From: Halobacterium hubeiense
Lineage (GTDB): Archaea; Halobacteriota; Halobacteria; Halobacteriales; Halobacteriaceae
NCBI RefSeq assembly: GCF_001488575.1
Contig: NZ_LN831302.1
Location: forward strand, 1 to 64,000
Length of the DNA: 64,000 nt
Reading direction: 5' to 3'
Position numbers and translations under genes: made by a program. Positions within the stretch are counted from its first letter, which is position 1; each line of letters starts with the position of its first letter. The notes under the pieces were generated by a model. That model worked only from the letters and a program-made list of their open reading frames with translations, had not been told where the DNA came from and did not search any database. This document shows, piece by piece, positions 24,698 through 33,713 of the stretch.

Positions 24698-25450
24698 ATG
24701 CAGGACGCGATTCGCGTGCTCGCTGGCGAGTGTGCCGTCCGCTACGAGAGCGACGGTCGAACCGAACGCGACCTCCGCGGTGACGTCGTCGTCATCGTGA
24801 AACCCGACGACACCGTGCTCGTCCACGACGCGGACGGCTACCAGCCCGCGGCGTGGCTCACGCGCCCGGGCGTCGTCCGGTACACGCGGGACGCCCGCGG
24901 GTTCCGCATCGACGCGGCGGACGGCGACGAGCGGCTCGTCGTGGAGAGCGCGACCGAGCACGGCGACGCCCACTATCCCGCGTCGCCCGCCGGGCCGCCG
25001 GTCGGCACGTGCGAGTGCGACGGCACGCTCGTCAGGGACGGCGGGCGCGTCGTCTGCATCGACTGCCGGACGAGCTACGCGATTCCGCGGGACGCCGCCG
25101 TCGTGGACGAGCCCTGTCCGGACTGCGGGCTCCCCCAGTTGCGGGTGGAGCGCGGCGGCGAGGTGACGGCGTGTCTGGACCGCGACTGCACGCCCATCGC
25201 CGACGTCGTCGCCGAGCGCTTCGACGGCGCGTGGGCGTGTCGGTGTGGCGCGCCACTCGAAATCGAGGCCGACCGGGGCCTCCACGCGGCCTGTCCGGAC
25301 TGCGACGCCAGCTACCGGCTGCCCCGCGGGACCGTGGACGGCACCTGCGAGTGCGGACTACCGGCCTTCGAGACGCCGAGCGGGCCGCGCTGTCTCGACG
25401 GCGACTGCGGGCAGGCACTGACCGCGGGCGGGCGCGACCGCAACAGTTGA
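24698..25450 (+). CDS. NucS N-domain-like protein with zinc ribbons, no nuclease domain
   Basis: A 250-aa protein. Residues about 8-70 match the N-terminal beta barrel of NucS/DUF91 (AGECAVRYESDGRTERDL, then VVIVKPDDTVLVHDADGY, then PAAWLTRPGVV), used there for dimerisation and DNA binding. The rest is Cys-rich: pairs such as CECDGT, CIDC, CPDCG, CLDRDC, CRCG, CPDC, CECG and CLDGDCG make several zinc ribbons. No nuclease motifs follow. It is 40 bp after the helicase and 26 bp before endA, so possibly in one transcript with nucleic-acid enzymes. Function inferred only as DNA or RNA binding. Confidence 0.8.
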   Translation: MQDAIRVLAGECAVRYESDGRTERDLRGDVVVIVKPDDTVLVHDADGYQPAAWLTRPGVVRYTRDARGFRIDAADGDERLVVESATEHGDAHYPASPAGPPVGTCECDGTLVRDGGRVVCIDCRTSYAIPRDAAVVDEPCPDCGLPQLRVERGGEVTACLDRDCTPIADVVAERFDGAWACRCGAPLEIEADRGLHAACPDCDASYRLPRGTVDGTCECGLPAFETPSGPRCLDGDCGQALTAGGRDRNS

Positions 25451-25475
25451 ACGTCGGGCGCGCGACGCTCCCGGT

Positions 25476-26507
25476 ATGGACGGCGAGCTACACGGCGACG
25501 AGGTCCGGGTCGGCGGCGACGCCCGCCAGCGGTTCCACGACGCCCGCGGCTACGGCCACCCGCTCGACGGCAACGCCATCGCGCTGTCGGTCGTGGAGGC
25601 CGCCCACCTGCTGTTCCGCGGCGACCTCGACGCCGTCGACGGCGCGGGGTTCCGGGACTTTTTCGCCGACCGCGGCGCCGGCTTCGCCGCGCGCTTCCTC
25701 GTCTACGCGGACCTCCGCGACCGCGGCTTCTACCTCGCGCCCGACCGCCAGCCGTGGTGGGACGACCCGGGCGACGGCGACTTCGTCGTGTTCCCGCGCG
25801 GGAAGGGGCCCGGCGACGGCGTCGTGAAACACCGGATTCGCGTCGTCGACGAGCGCGCGACCATCCCCGCCGGCGACCTCGGCGACGTCGTGCTCGCGGT
25901 CGTCGACGAGGAGAGCGAAATCACGTACCTCGACGTGACCGCCACCGAGCCCGACGGCGACACCGACTTCACCCCGCCGACGGACGTCCGCGGCACGCTG
26001 CTCGAAGACCGCGTGCTCGTCTGGGACGCGCCCGGCGAACTCCACGAACAGGGGTTCTACGGGCAGCCGCTCGGCGGCCGCGCGGCCGAGTACGACGCGC
26101 TCCAGCTCTCGCTGCTGGAGGCCGCGTACCTCGCCGCGCAGGGCGTCCTCGACCTCGGGGACGACGACGTCGAGGCGGTCGTCGAGCGCGGCCGCGCGGG
26201 CGAGGCCGATCGCTTCGACCGCCGGCTGCGCGTCTACCGGGCGCTGCGCGACCGCGGGATGGTCCCCAAGACCGGGTTCAAGTTCGGCGCGGACTTCCGC
26301 GTGTACAGCGAGGTCGAGTCCGTCGATGACCTCGGGCACTCGGAGTTGCTCGTGCGCGTGCTCCCCGACGATGTCGTGTTCGCGCCGCGGGACCTCTCGC
26401 TGGACGTGCGCCTCGCCCACGGGGTCCGGAAGCGAATGGTTTTTGCGCTCGACAATCCCAGTGCGGACACGATTCGCTGGCTCTCCGTGAGCAGGCTCAC
26501 TCCCTAA
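25476..26507 (+). CDS. endA: tRNA-splicing endonuclease
   Basis: A 343-aa EndA that cuts bulge-helix-bulge sites in precursor tRNA and rRNA. It is a duplicated subunit as in other haloarchaea: the N-terminal half (LSVVEAAHLLFRGDLD) repeats the C-terminal half (LSLLEAAYLAAQGVLD). Catalytic Tyr-His-Lys are in FKFGADFRVYSE, GHSELLVRV and GVRKRMVFAL. The same bulge-helix-bulge motif is present around 16S and 23S in this window. It ends 2 bp before trpS. In haloarchaea a main substrate is intron-bearing tRNA-Trp, so endA-trpS adjacency is meaningful. Confidence 0.95.
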   Translation: MDGELHGDEVRVGGDARQRFHDARGYGHPLDGNAIALSVVEAAHLLFRGDLDAVDGAGFRDFFADRGAGFAARFLVYADLRDRGFYLAPDRQPWWDDPGDGDFVVFPRGKGPGDGVVKHRIRVVDERATIPAGDLGDVVLAVVDEESEITYLDVTATEPDGDTDFTPPTDVRGTLLEDRVLVWDAPGELHEQGFYGQPLGGRAAEYDALQLSLLEAAYLAAQGVLDLGDDDVEAVVERGRAGEADRFDRRLRVYRALRDRGMVPKTGFKFGADFRVYSEVESVDDLGHSELLVRVLPDDVVFAPRDLSLDVRLAHGVRKRMVFALDNPSADTIRWLSVSRLTP

Positions 26508-26509
26508 CT

Positions 26510-28063
26510 ATGACCGACACAGACAACGAGACGGACGGCGAGGACGCGCCGGGCGCCGACAGCGTCGCGCTCGACCCGTGGGGCTCCTCGACGGTCTCGG
26601 ACTACCGCAAGCTCTTCGAGGAGTTCGGCATCGAGTCCTTCGACGACGTCATCGACGAGGTGCCCGACCCGCACTACCTGATGCGGCGGGCTATCATCTT
26701 CGGGCACCGCGACTACCGCCGCGTCGCCGACGCGATGCGCAACGACGAGCCGTTCGCCGCGCTGTCGGGGTTCATGCCGACCGGCGACCCCCACATCGGC
26801 CACAAGATGGTCTTCGACGAGATCATCTGGCACCAACAGCAGGGCGCCGACGCGTACGCGCTCATCGCCGACCTCGAAGCCCACGCCGCCCGCGGGCTGA
26901 CGTGGGACGAAATCGACGAGCACGCCCGCGACTACCTGCTCTCCCTGCTCGCGCTCGGCTTCGACCCCGAGGACGGCACGCTCTACCGGCAGTCCGCGAA
27001 CCGCGAACTCCAGGACCTCGCGTTCGAACTCGGCGCGGAGGCGAACTTCTCGGAGTTCGAAGCCATCTACGGGTTCGACGGCGAGACCGACGTCTCCCAC
27101 ATGCAGAGCGTCGTCACGCAGATGGCGGACATCCTCTACCCGCAGCTCGAGGAGTCCAAGCCCACCGTCATCCCGGTCGGCCCCGACCAAGACCCCCACA
27201 TGCGGCTCGCCCGGGACCTCGCGGAGCGCACGCGCTACTTCAAAGTTACCGAGGCGTACGCCAGCGTCGCGTTCGACGACGACGAGCGCCCGCTCGTCGC
27301 CGCCGCCTACGACGCCCGCGGGGAGTACGCCGAGGACGAGGACCAGCCGCGCTGCACGGAAGCCGCCGACTGGCTGCGCGAGGACGCCGACCTCGCGGCC
27401 GCATACGACGCCGAAGTGGTCGAGTCGGTCGTCCAGAAGCTCGAAAACGCCGGGATGGAGCCGCTCCGCCCCCGGATTCGGTTCTTCGACCGGCAGGCGA
27501 CCGACGAGGCCTTCGAGGCGCTCATCGACGAGGTCGCCGGCGAGAAGCGCGTCTTCGAGGGCCACGTCGACGCGTTCGACATCGACCGCGAGACCGCCGA
27601 GGACCTCGCGCTCGCCGTCGAAGTCGACCACGGCGGCTACGGCTTCGTGCCGCCCTCGTCGATCTACCACCGCTTCATGACCGGGCTCACCGGCGGGAAG
27701 ATGTCCTCCTCGATTCCCGCCAGCCACATCAGCCTCCTCGACGACCCCGAGGACGGCTACGACAAGGTCAAGGCCGCGACCACGGGCGGCCGCGAGACCG
27801 CCGAGAAACAGCGCGAGCTCGGCGGTGAACCCGACCAGTGTCCCGTCTACGAGCTGTACGCCTACCTCCTCGCGGCGGACGACGACGAGTTCGCCGAGCG
27901 CGTCTACGAGGAGTGCGCGGGCGGCGAACGGCTCTGCGGCGGCTGCAAGGAGGAGGCCGCGGAACTCATGGCGGAGTTCCTCGAAGACCACCAGGAGAAA
28001 CGCGAGGAGGCGAAGGAAGTGCTGGCGGACCTCGACGTCGAACTCGACTCGGCGCGAGCCTGA
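26510..28063 (+). CDS. trpS: Tryptophanyl-tRNA synthetase
   Basis: A 517-aa class I synthetase. HIGH motif as TGDPHIGHKM; tryptophan pocket QQGADAYALIADLEAHAARG; KMSKS motif as GKMSSSIPAS. An N-terminal acidic tail (1-25) and a long C-terminal helical domain include CAGGERLCGGCKEEAA, which may bind metal. Two base pairs after endA, so cotranscribed. ATG 26510 is the only sensible start. Confidence 0.96.
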   Translation: MTDTDNETDGEDAPGADSVALDPWGSSTVSDYRKLFEEFGIESFDDVIDEVPDPHYLMRRAIIFGHRDYRRVADAMRNDEPFAALSGFMPTGDPHIGHKMVFDEIIWHQQQGADAYALIADLEAHAARGLTWDEIDEHARDYLLSLLALGFDPEDGTLYRQSANRELQDLAFELGAEANFSEFEAIYGFDGETDVSHMQSVVTQMADILYPQLEESKPTVIPVGPDQDPHMRLARDLAERTRYFKVTEAYASVAFDDDERPLVAAAYDARGEYAEDEDQPRCTEAADWLREDADLAAAYDAEVVESVVQKLENAGMEPLRPRIRFFDRQATDEAFEALIDEVAGEKRVFEGHVDAFDIDRETAEDLALAVEVDHGGYGFVPPSSIYHRFMTGLTGGKMSSSIPASHISLLDDPEDGYDKVKAATTGGRETAEKQRELGGEPDQCPVYELYAYLLAADDDEFAERVYEECAGGERLCGGCKEEAAELMAEFLEDHQEKREEAKEVLADLDVELDSARA

Positions 28064-28120
28064 CGGTCCCGGCGAGCCGCTGACGGAATTCTTTTCACCG
28101 GCCGTGCCATCCTCCCGCAC

Positions 28121-28198
28121 ATGGCGTCCGAACCCCACGCCGGTCGCAGCGCACGTCGAGTAGTCGCGGCTCCGGGGTTCGGTTTCTTCTTCGCCTGA
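28121..28198 (+). CDS. Candidate Phe-rich leader peptide ahead of pheST
   Basis: A 25-codon frame in the 242-bp trpS-pheS gap. It begins ATGGCGTCC and ends APGFGFFFA then TGA. Four of the last six sense codons are TTC (Phe), and it lies 107 nt before the genes for Phe-tRNA synthetase. A TATA-like AATTCTTTT about 30 nt upstream would give a leaderless message. A hairpin follows at 28240-28262 (GGCCGAAC/GTTCGGGCC, one bulged G). pheS also appears to have its own TATA-like GGATAACT at 28273-28280, so linkage by read-through is not certain. Bacterial pheST uses a Phe-rich leader; an archaeal counterpart would be new to me. Confidence 0.45.
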   Translation: MASEPHAGRSARRVVAAPGFGFFFA

Positions 28199-28305
28199 GT
28201 GAGCCGGTGGACGCCGCGCGGCGGCGGGAGCCGTCGCGGGGCCGAACCCGCTCGTTCGGGCCGGGAGCGGAACGGATAACTGACTGCCACACGCCCCTAC
28301 GCACA

Positions 28306-29814
28306 ATGAAACTGCCACCACAGCAGGTCGCGGTGCTCGAAGCGGCGAGCGCCGACGAACCGAGACGCATCGCCGACCTCGCGGCCGAAATCGAGCGGCC
28401 GCCGGAGACGGTCACGGGCGCGGCGTTCGAACTGGAGGACGCCGGCCTCGTGGACGTCGTCGAGGAGACCGAGGAGGAGGTCGAACTGACCGAGGAAGGC
28501 CGCGAGTACGCCGAAGATGGACTGCCGGAGGTCCGACTCTACGAGGCCGCCCTCGACGCCGGCGCGGACGACGAACCGGTCTCGATGGGCGAAGTCATCG
28601 GCACGTCCGGGCTGGAAGGTCCGCAGGTCGATATCGCGCTGTCGAACTACGCCCGGAAGGGCTACGGGAGCATCGACTCGGGGGACCTCGCCGCGGACCC
28701 CGACGCCGACCCCAGCGAGGACGCGGAGGCCGCCGCACTCGAAACGCTGGCCGCGGGCGGGGCCGTCGAGGCCGACGACGCGCTCGACCAGCTGGCGCGC
28801 CGCGACCTCGTCGCCGTCACCGAGCGCACCGTCCGGTCGGTGCTCCTGACGGAGGCCGGCGTCACCGAACTCATGGCGGGCGTCGAGTCCGCCGAGGAAG
28901 TCGGCCAGCTCACCCCAGACATGCTCGCGTCCGGCGAGTGGCGCGACGCCGAGTTCGCCGACTACAACGTCGAAGCCGACGCCGGCGAGCACACGCCCGG
29001 GAAGACGCACGTGCTCCGGCAGGCGTCCGAGCGCGTCAAGGAAGTGCTCGTGGGGATGGGCTTCCAGGAGATGGAGGGGCCACACGTCGACGCGGACTTC
29101 TACATCAACGACTGCCTGTTCATGCCCCAGGACCACCCCGCGCGCAACCACTGGGACCGGTTCGCGCTGGAGCAGCCCGAGAAAATCGACGAGTTACCCG
29201 AAGACCTCGTCGAGCGCGTCGAACGCGCCCACCGCGAGGGCGTCGGGCCGGACGGCGACGGCTACCACTCGCCGTGGGACGAGGACTTCGCGCGTGCGCT
29301 CGCGCTCCGCGGGCACACGACGAGTCTCACTGCCCGCTACCTCTCCGGCGTCGCCGGTGAGGACGTGGAACCGCCCGCGCGGTACTTCAGCGTCGAGAAG
29401 GCGTACCGCAACGACACCCTCGACGCCACCCACCTCCTGGAGTTCTTCCAGATCGAGGGCTGGGTGATGGCCGAGGACCTCTCCGTCCGCGACCTCATGG
29501 GGACGTTCCGGGAGTTCTACAGCCAGTTCGGCATCACGGACATCGAGTTCAAGCCCACGTACAACCCCTACACGGAGCCGAGCTTCGAGCTGTTCGGACG
29601 CCACCCCGAGACCGGCGAACTCATCGAAATCGGGAACTCCGGCATCTTCCGCCCGGAGATGCTCGAACCGCTCGGCGTCGAAGCCGACGTGATGGCGTGG
29701 GGGCTCGCCCTCGAACGCCTGCTGATGCTCGTGACTGGCTTCGAGGACATCCGCGACGTCCACGGGACGCTGTGTGACCTTGAGTTCCTGCGGGACGCGG
29801 AGGTGGTGTACTGA
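28306..29814 (+). CDS. pheS: Phenylalanyl-tRNA synthetase alpha subunit
   Basis: A 502-aa class II synthetase subunit with the long archaeal N-terminal DNA/tRNA-binding winged-helix part (1-215) and a catalytic domain. Motif 2 region: RYFSVEKAYRNDTLDATHLLEF. Motif 3 region: EIGNSGIFRPEMLEPLG, then GLALERLLM. ATG 28306 (MKLPPQQVAVLEAASADEPR) is chosen over an upstream in-frame ATG at 28207 because the family starts here and a TATA-like box sits 25-33 nt upstream, suggesting leaderless translation. Followed by pheT with a one-base overlap. Confidence 0.96.
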   Translation: MKLPPQQVAVLEAASADEPRRIADLAAEIERPPETVTGAAFELEDAGLVDVVEETEEEVELTEEGREYAEDGLPEVRLYEAALDAGADDEPVSMGEVIGTSGLEGPQVDIALSNYARKGYGSIDSGDLAADPDADPSEDAEAAALETLAAGGAVEADDALDQLARRDLVAVTERTVRSVLLTEAGVTELMAGVESAEEVGQLTPDMLASGEWRDAEFADYNVEADAGEHTPGKTHVLRQASERVKEVLVGMGFQEMEGPHVDADFYINDCLFMPQDHPARNHWDRFALEQPEKIDELPEDLVERVERAHREGVGPDGDGYHSPWDEDFARALALRGHTTSLTARYLSGVAGEDVEPPARYFSVEKAYRNDTLDATHLLEFFQIEGWVMAEDLSVRDLMGTFREFYSQFGITDIEFKPTYNPYTEPSFELFGRHPETGELIEIGNSGIFRPEMLEPLGVEADVMAWGLALERLLMLVTGFEDIRDVHGTLCDLEFLRDAEVVY

Positions 29815-31529
29815 TGCCCGTCGTCGACATCGACCCCGACGAACTCCGGACCCTGACGGGGCACACCGACAAGAGCGACGACGAACTCAGGGACGACCTC
29901 TTCGGGCTCGGTATCGAGTACGAGGGCGAGACCGAGGACGGCGAGTTCAAACTCGAGTTCGAGGCCGACCGCCTCGACCGCCTCTCCGTGGAGGGCATCG
30001 CGCGCTCGCTGCGCTACCACTACGGCGACACCCGGGGCGTCTACGTGCCGGACACGAACAGCGCCGAGTGGACCATCAACGTCGAGGACGTCCCCGACGA
30101 CCGGCCCTGCGTCACGGGCGCCGTGATTCGCGGCGTCGACCTCGACGAGGACGCGCTGGACTCGCTCATCCAACTGCAGGAGAAACTCCACGCCACGATG
30201 GGCCGCAAGCGCGCGAAGGGCGCCATCGGCATCCACGACCTCGCGATGCTGAAAGGCGAGTCCGTCAGCGGCGAGGACGGCGACGCGGGGCGCTCCATCA
30301 CGTACACCGGCATCGAACCCGACGGCGACACGTTCGTGCCGCTGGACGACGACGCCGAGCGCACGCCCGCCGACGTGCTCACCGAGCACCCGACCGGCGA
30401 GCAGTACGCGGACCTGCTGGAGAACTACGACCGCTACCCCGCCATCTACGACGACATCGGGCTGTTCAGCTTCCCGCCGGTCATCAACGGCCGCCGCACC
30501 GAGGTCTCCACGGACTCCCGGGAGCTGTTCGTCGAACTCACCGGCACCGACCAGTGGACCATCGACCGGATGTGCGCCATCATCTGCTACGCGCTCGACG
30601 CGCGCGGCGCCACCGTCGAGGACGTCACCGTCGAATACGGGGACACTGAACTCGTCCGCCCGGACTTCGAAGTCCAGACCAAGCAGGTCCCCCACGAGCG
30701 CGTCGAGACGCTGCTCGGCATCGACCTCGAACCCGACGAAGTCGTCGACCTCGCCGAACGAGCGGGTCTCGATGCCGAGCCCGAGGGCGGGGACGAACTC
30801 ACCTACGAGGTGGAGATTCCGCCGTACCGCGTCGACGTCCTCCACCCCGTGGACGTCGTGGACGACATCGGGCGCGCGTACGGGTTCAACAACCTCGTGC
30901 CGCGCTACCCCGACGTCGGCACCATCGGCGGCCGCACGGAGACGTCGCGCCTGGAGGCCGCCGCCCGCGAGACGCTCGTCGGCCTCGGCTTCGAGGACCT
31001 CCTGAACTTCAACATGACCAGCGAGGCCGACAACTTCGAGCGGATGCGCATCTCGCCGGACGACGACGTGGTGGGCGCCGCCGAACCCGCGACCATCGAC
31101 GAGCCCTACAGCGAGGACTTCACCATCCTCCGCACGTGGGCGCTGCCGTCGCTGGTCTCGGTGCTGGAGAACAACACGCACCGCGCGTACCCGCAGGACC
31201 TCGCGGAAATCGGGTTCGCCGCGCACGTGGACGACGCCACGGAGACGGGTGTCGCCGAGCGGCGCACCGTCGCCGCCGTGCTCGCGCGCCACGACGCCTC
31301 CTACGAGGACGCGAAGGCGCGGCTCGCGGCGCTCTGCGAGGAGTTCCACGTCGACCTCGAAACGCCCGCCACCGAGCATCCGTCGTTCATCGACGGCCGC
31401 GCCGCCAGTGTGGTCATCGACGGCGAAGAAGTGGGCGTCATCGGCGAACTCCACCCCGCGGTCATCGTCGACCACGACGTCGAAGTGCCGGTCGCCGGCT
31501 TCGAGTTCGAACTCGACGCGCTCCGGTAG
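29814..31529 (+). CDS. pheT: Phenylalanyl-tRNA synthetase beta subunit
   Basis: A 571-aa beta subunit of archaeal/eukaryotic type, without the bacterial N-terminal extension. MPVVDIDPDELRTLTGHTDK, B3/B4 domain with KGAIGIHDLAML-like, B5 domain with YRVDVLHPVDVVDDIGRAYG, and a core catalytic-like fold at the end. Shares its first base with the pheS stop (TGATG), so coupled. Forms the alpha2-beta2 enzyme with PheS. Confidence 0.96.
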   Translation: MPVVDIDPDELRTLTGHTDKSDDELRDDLFGLGIEYEGETEDGEFKLEFEADRLDRLSVEGIARSLRYHYGDTRGVYVPDTNSAEWTINVEDVPDDRPCVTGAVIRGVDLDEDALDSLIQLQEKLHATMGRKRAKGAIGIHDLAMLKGESVSGEDGDAGRSITYTGIEPDGDTFVPLDDDAERTPADVLTEHPTGEQYADLLENYDRYPAIYDDIGLFSFPPVINGRRTEVSTDSRELFVELTGTDQWTIDRMCAIICYALDARGATVEDVTVEYGDTELVRPDFEVQTKQVPHERVETLLGIDLEPDEVVDLAERAGLDAEPEGGDELTYEVEIPPYRVDVLHPVDVVDDIGRAYGFNNLVPRYPDVGTIGGRTETSRLEAAARETLVGLGFEDLLNFNMTSEADNFERMRISPDDDVVGAAEPATIDEPYSEDFTILRTWALPSLVSVLENNTHRAYPQDLAEIGFAAHVDDATETGVAERRTVAAVLARHDASYEDAKARLAALCEEFHVDLETPATEHPSFIDGRAASVVIDGEEVGVIGELHPAVIVDHDVEVPVAGFEFELDALR

Positions 31530-31534
31530 AACAG

Positions 31535-32584
31535 TTACAGGTCCGCGCCGACCGCGTCTTCTACGGACGCGAAACCGTCGCGGTCCAGCAGTTCGAGCAG
31601 CCCCTCGTTGATTTCTCGGGCGATGCTGGGGCCGCGGTAGACGAGGCCCGTGTACAGTTGCACGACGGACGCGCCCGCGCGAATCTTCTCGTAGGCGTCC
31701 GCTGCGGTGAACACGCCACCGACGCCGACCACCGGGAGGTCCGTGCGCTCGGCGACGAACCGCACCTGGTCGGTCGCGCGCTCCCGAATCGGCCGCCCCG
31801 ACAGTCCGCCCTTCTCGGCGGCGTTCGGGCTCCGGAGGGCGTCGGGCCGGTCGGTCGTCGTGTTCGTCGCGACCACGCCGTCCAGTCCGAGGTCGTTCGC
31901 GAGCTCGACGGCGTCTACGACCGCGTCACGGTGGAGGTCCGGAGAGAGCTTCACGAGCAAGGGCGCCGCGCCCGCGTCCTGGAGCGCCTCCAGAATCGCC
32001 GCTAACTGCTCGCGGTTCTGGAGCTCGCGCAGCCCCGGCGTGTTCGGGCTGGAGACGTTCACCACGAAGTAGTCGCCGTCCTCGGCCACCTGCTCGTACG
32101 TGTAGCGGTAGTCGTCCGGGGCGTCCTCCAGTGGCGTGGACTTCGACTTCCCGACGTTCACGCCCACGGGCACGTCCGGGAGGCGCTGCTCGGCGAGGCG
32201 CTCACCGACCACGTCTGCGCCCGCGTTGTTGAACCCCATCCGGTTGACGAGCCCCTCGTCCTCGCGGAGCCGGAACATCCGCGGTCGCGGGTTCCCGGGC
32301 TGGCCCTCCGCCGTGACCGCGCCGACCTCGACGTGGCCGAACCCCAGCGCCGCCAGCGCCCGCGGTATCTCGGCGTTCTTGTCGAAGCCCGCCGCCACCC
32401 CGACGGGATTCGGGAACGACTGGTCGAACGCCTCGACGGACAACCGCTCGTCGTCGACAGTGTAGTGGCCCGCGTACGCGCGCTCGAGACGTGTGCGCTG
32501 TGCGACTCGCAGTAGCCCCGTAATCGCCTCGTGGGCGGTCTCCGGAGGCAGCCGGAACAACAGCGGTTTGGCCAGCCGGTACAT
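31535..32584 (-). CDS. pyrD: Dihydroorotate dehydrogenase, class 2
   Basis: A 349-aa flavoprotein of pyrimidine synthesis that passes electrons to quinone. MYRLAKPLLFRLPPETAHEA is the membrane-associated N-terminal part of class 2 enzymes; VGVAAGFDKNAE (FMN/orotate), NVSSPNTPGLR with catalytic Ser, and VGVGGVFTAADAYEKIRAGA (phosphate of FMN). ATG 32584 is used; the reading upstream is the neighbouring small gene in another frame. Converges on pheT with a 5-bp gap. Confidence 0.95.
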   Translation of the reverse strand: MYRLAKPLLFRLPPETAHEAITGLLRVAQRTRLERAYAGHYTVDDERLSVEAFDQSFPNPVGVAAGFDKNAEIPRALAALGFGHVEVGAVTAEGQPGNPRPRMFRLREDEGLVNRMGFNNAGADVVGERLAEQRLPDVPVGVNVGKSKSTPLEDAPDDYRYTYEQVAEDGDYFVVNVSSPNTPGLRELQNREQLAAILEALQDAGAAPLLVKLSPDLHRDAVVDAVELANDLGLDGVVATNTTTDRPDALRSPNAAEKGGLSGRPIRERATDQVRFVAERTDLPVVGVGGVFTAADAYEKIRAGASVVQLYTGLVYRGPSIAREINEGLLELLDRDGFASVEDAVGADL

Positions 32585-32588
32585 CCCG

Positions 32589-32786
32589 TTAGAAGTCGTG
32601 TTCGACGTCGTCCTGGTCGGCCCGCTGGATGATGATCTTGTCCTCGCGCACCCGCACGAAGACTTCGTCGCCGATGTCGAGGCCGGCGACCGACAGTTCG
32701 TCCTCGTGGAGATTGACGTGGGCGTTGTGGTACTCGCCGTCGTCGCCTTTCGCGCCACTCGGGCTGAGCGTCTTCTTGCGAACCAT
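32589..32786 (-). CDS. AbrB/SpoVT-like small protein
   Basis: A 65-aa protein beginning MVRKKTLSPSGAKGDDGEYH. The latter half HEDELSVAGLDIGDEVFVRV then REDKIIIQRA is the swapped-hairpin AbrB pattern, a small DNA-binding fold. It lies 4 bp upstream of pyrD on the same strand, so they are probably one transcript, and it could be a local regulator (inference). Confidence 0.75.
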   Translation of the reverse strand: MVRKKTLSPSGAKGDDGEYHNAHVNLHEDELSVAGLDIGDEVFVRVREDKIIIQRADQDDVEHDF

Positions 32787-32963
32787 CGCGAAGTGTCTAC
32801 GTTGCCTTTCGCCGCACTCCGTACTTAAGTTCTTCCGACCGTTCGGGCTGACGCGCGCTCGCGGCGACTGAGGGCTGTCGTCGGCGGTCACGAGCCGGGC
32901 TTCCGGGTCGGCGCTTTCCCCGAACCGGCCGACGAGATAGATAAAACTATCGGCAAAATCGGC

Positions 32964-32975
32964 GGTATATTTATC
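32964..32975 (+). promoter_or_regulatory. Promoter of the MC1 gene
   Basis: GGTATATTTATC is a strong archaeal TATA box. A start about 25-30 nt downstream falls near 33000, giving a leader of about 12 nt before ATG 33012. It is one of the clearest TATA boxes in the window, fitting an abundant chromatin protein. Confidence 0.7.
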
Positions 32976-33011
32976 ACCCGGCCTTGTGTTCGCATAGCAT
33001 GGAGCAAAACC

Positions 33012-33320
33012 ATGGTACGTGAGGACGGCAAGCGCAACTTCGCGCTCCGAGAATCCGGTGACGAGAGCAGCGTCTTCAGCGGGAACACCCCACGGCAGGC
33101 CGCACTCAAGGCGGCTCGCCGCATCGAGGACGTCGCCGACAGCGAACAGGACGCCGACCGCAAGGAGCTCCGGCTCCGCGAGAAAGGCACCGACAAAGTC
33201 CACATCTACGAAGCGTGGGCGTGGGAAGAGGAAGCCCCTGGCGACAAACCCGACTGGATGCCCGGCGAGATTACGAAAGCGAACGTCTCCAAGGAAGGCA
33301 TCAAGCACATCGAGGACTGA
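33012..33320 (+). CDS. Chromosomal protein MC1
   Basis: A 102-aa archaeal DNA-bending protein. MVREDGKRNFALRESGDESS, then FSGNTPRQAALKAARRI, LRLREKGTDKVHIYEAWAWE and KPDWMPGEITKANVSKEGI are typical MC1 blocks. MC1 binds and kinks DNA as a monomer and protects it. Length is close to the usual 93-100 aa. It sits immediately upstream of the rRNA operon. Confidence 0.95.
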   Translation: MVREDGKRNFALRESGDESSVFSGNTPRQAALKAARRIEDVADSEQDADRKELRLREKGTDKVHIYEAWAWEEEAPGDKPDWMPGEITKANVSKEGIKHIED

Positions 33321-33545
33321 CGCCGCTGGCGGTCTCTTTTGTCCCGCGTGTGCGACGCGTAACGGCTTAGTCACCCCCGCGACTACCCAGAGCTGCGTGG
33401 GCACCACTCGGCCCGACCGCACGCACTCGCGCGGGACGACTGGCCGACCTCCACCCACGCGGTACTTTCACGCGTAGCCTCCGGTACGTCGTCTCGCGGT
33501 TTTCTGGTATGCGGTGGCGTGTCGATGCGCCGCTGGTTCGATGGG

Positions 33546-33583
33546 GTTTTACGTAACCCGGCACTCGGATGAGATGCGAACGA
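33546..33583 (+). promoter_or_regulatory. rRNA promoter 1 (most upstream)
   Basis: TATA-like GTTTTACGTAA (33546-33556), then ATGCGAACGACG with the start expected around 33574-33576. Same start sequence as promoters 2 and 4, but a different TATA element. Confidence 0.65.
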
Positions 33584-33671
33584 CGTGAGGTGGCTCGGTG
33601 CACCCGACGCCACTGATTGACGCCTCGACGCCCCCGCGTCGAACCCCTCGCCTTCGGCGAGTCTGGTTCGA

Positions 33672-33713
33672 CGCCCTTAAGTGATACCGGGCGCTTCGGA
33701 AGAATGCGAACGA
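33672..33713 (+). promoter_or_regulatory. rRNA promoter 2
   Basis: TTCGACGCCCTTAAGTGATA (33667-33686) is the rRNA-type box, and ATGCGAACGACG begins at 33704. It is followed by a hairpin GTCACTCGGG/CCCGGGTGAC (about 33720-33743). Confidence 0.75.

Noticed and set aside
24698-25450. Full NucS nuclease
   Set aside because: Only the N-terminal barrel matches; the catalytic nuclease domain is absent and replaced by zinc ribbons.
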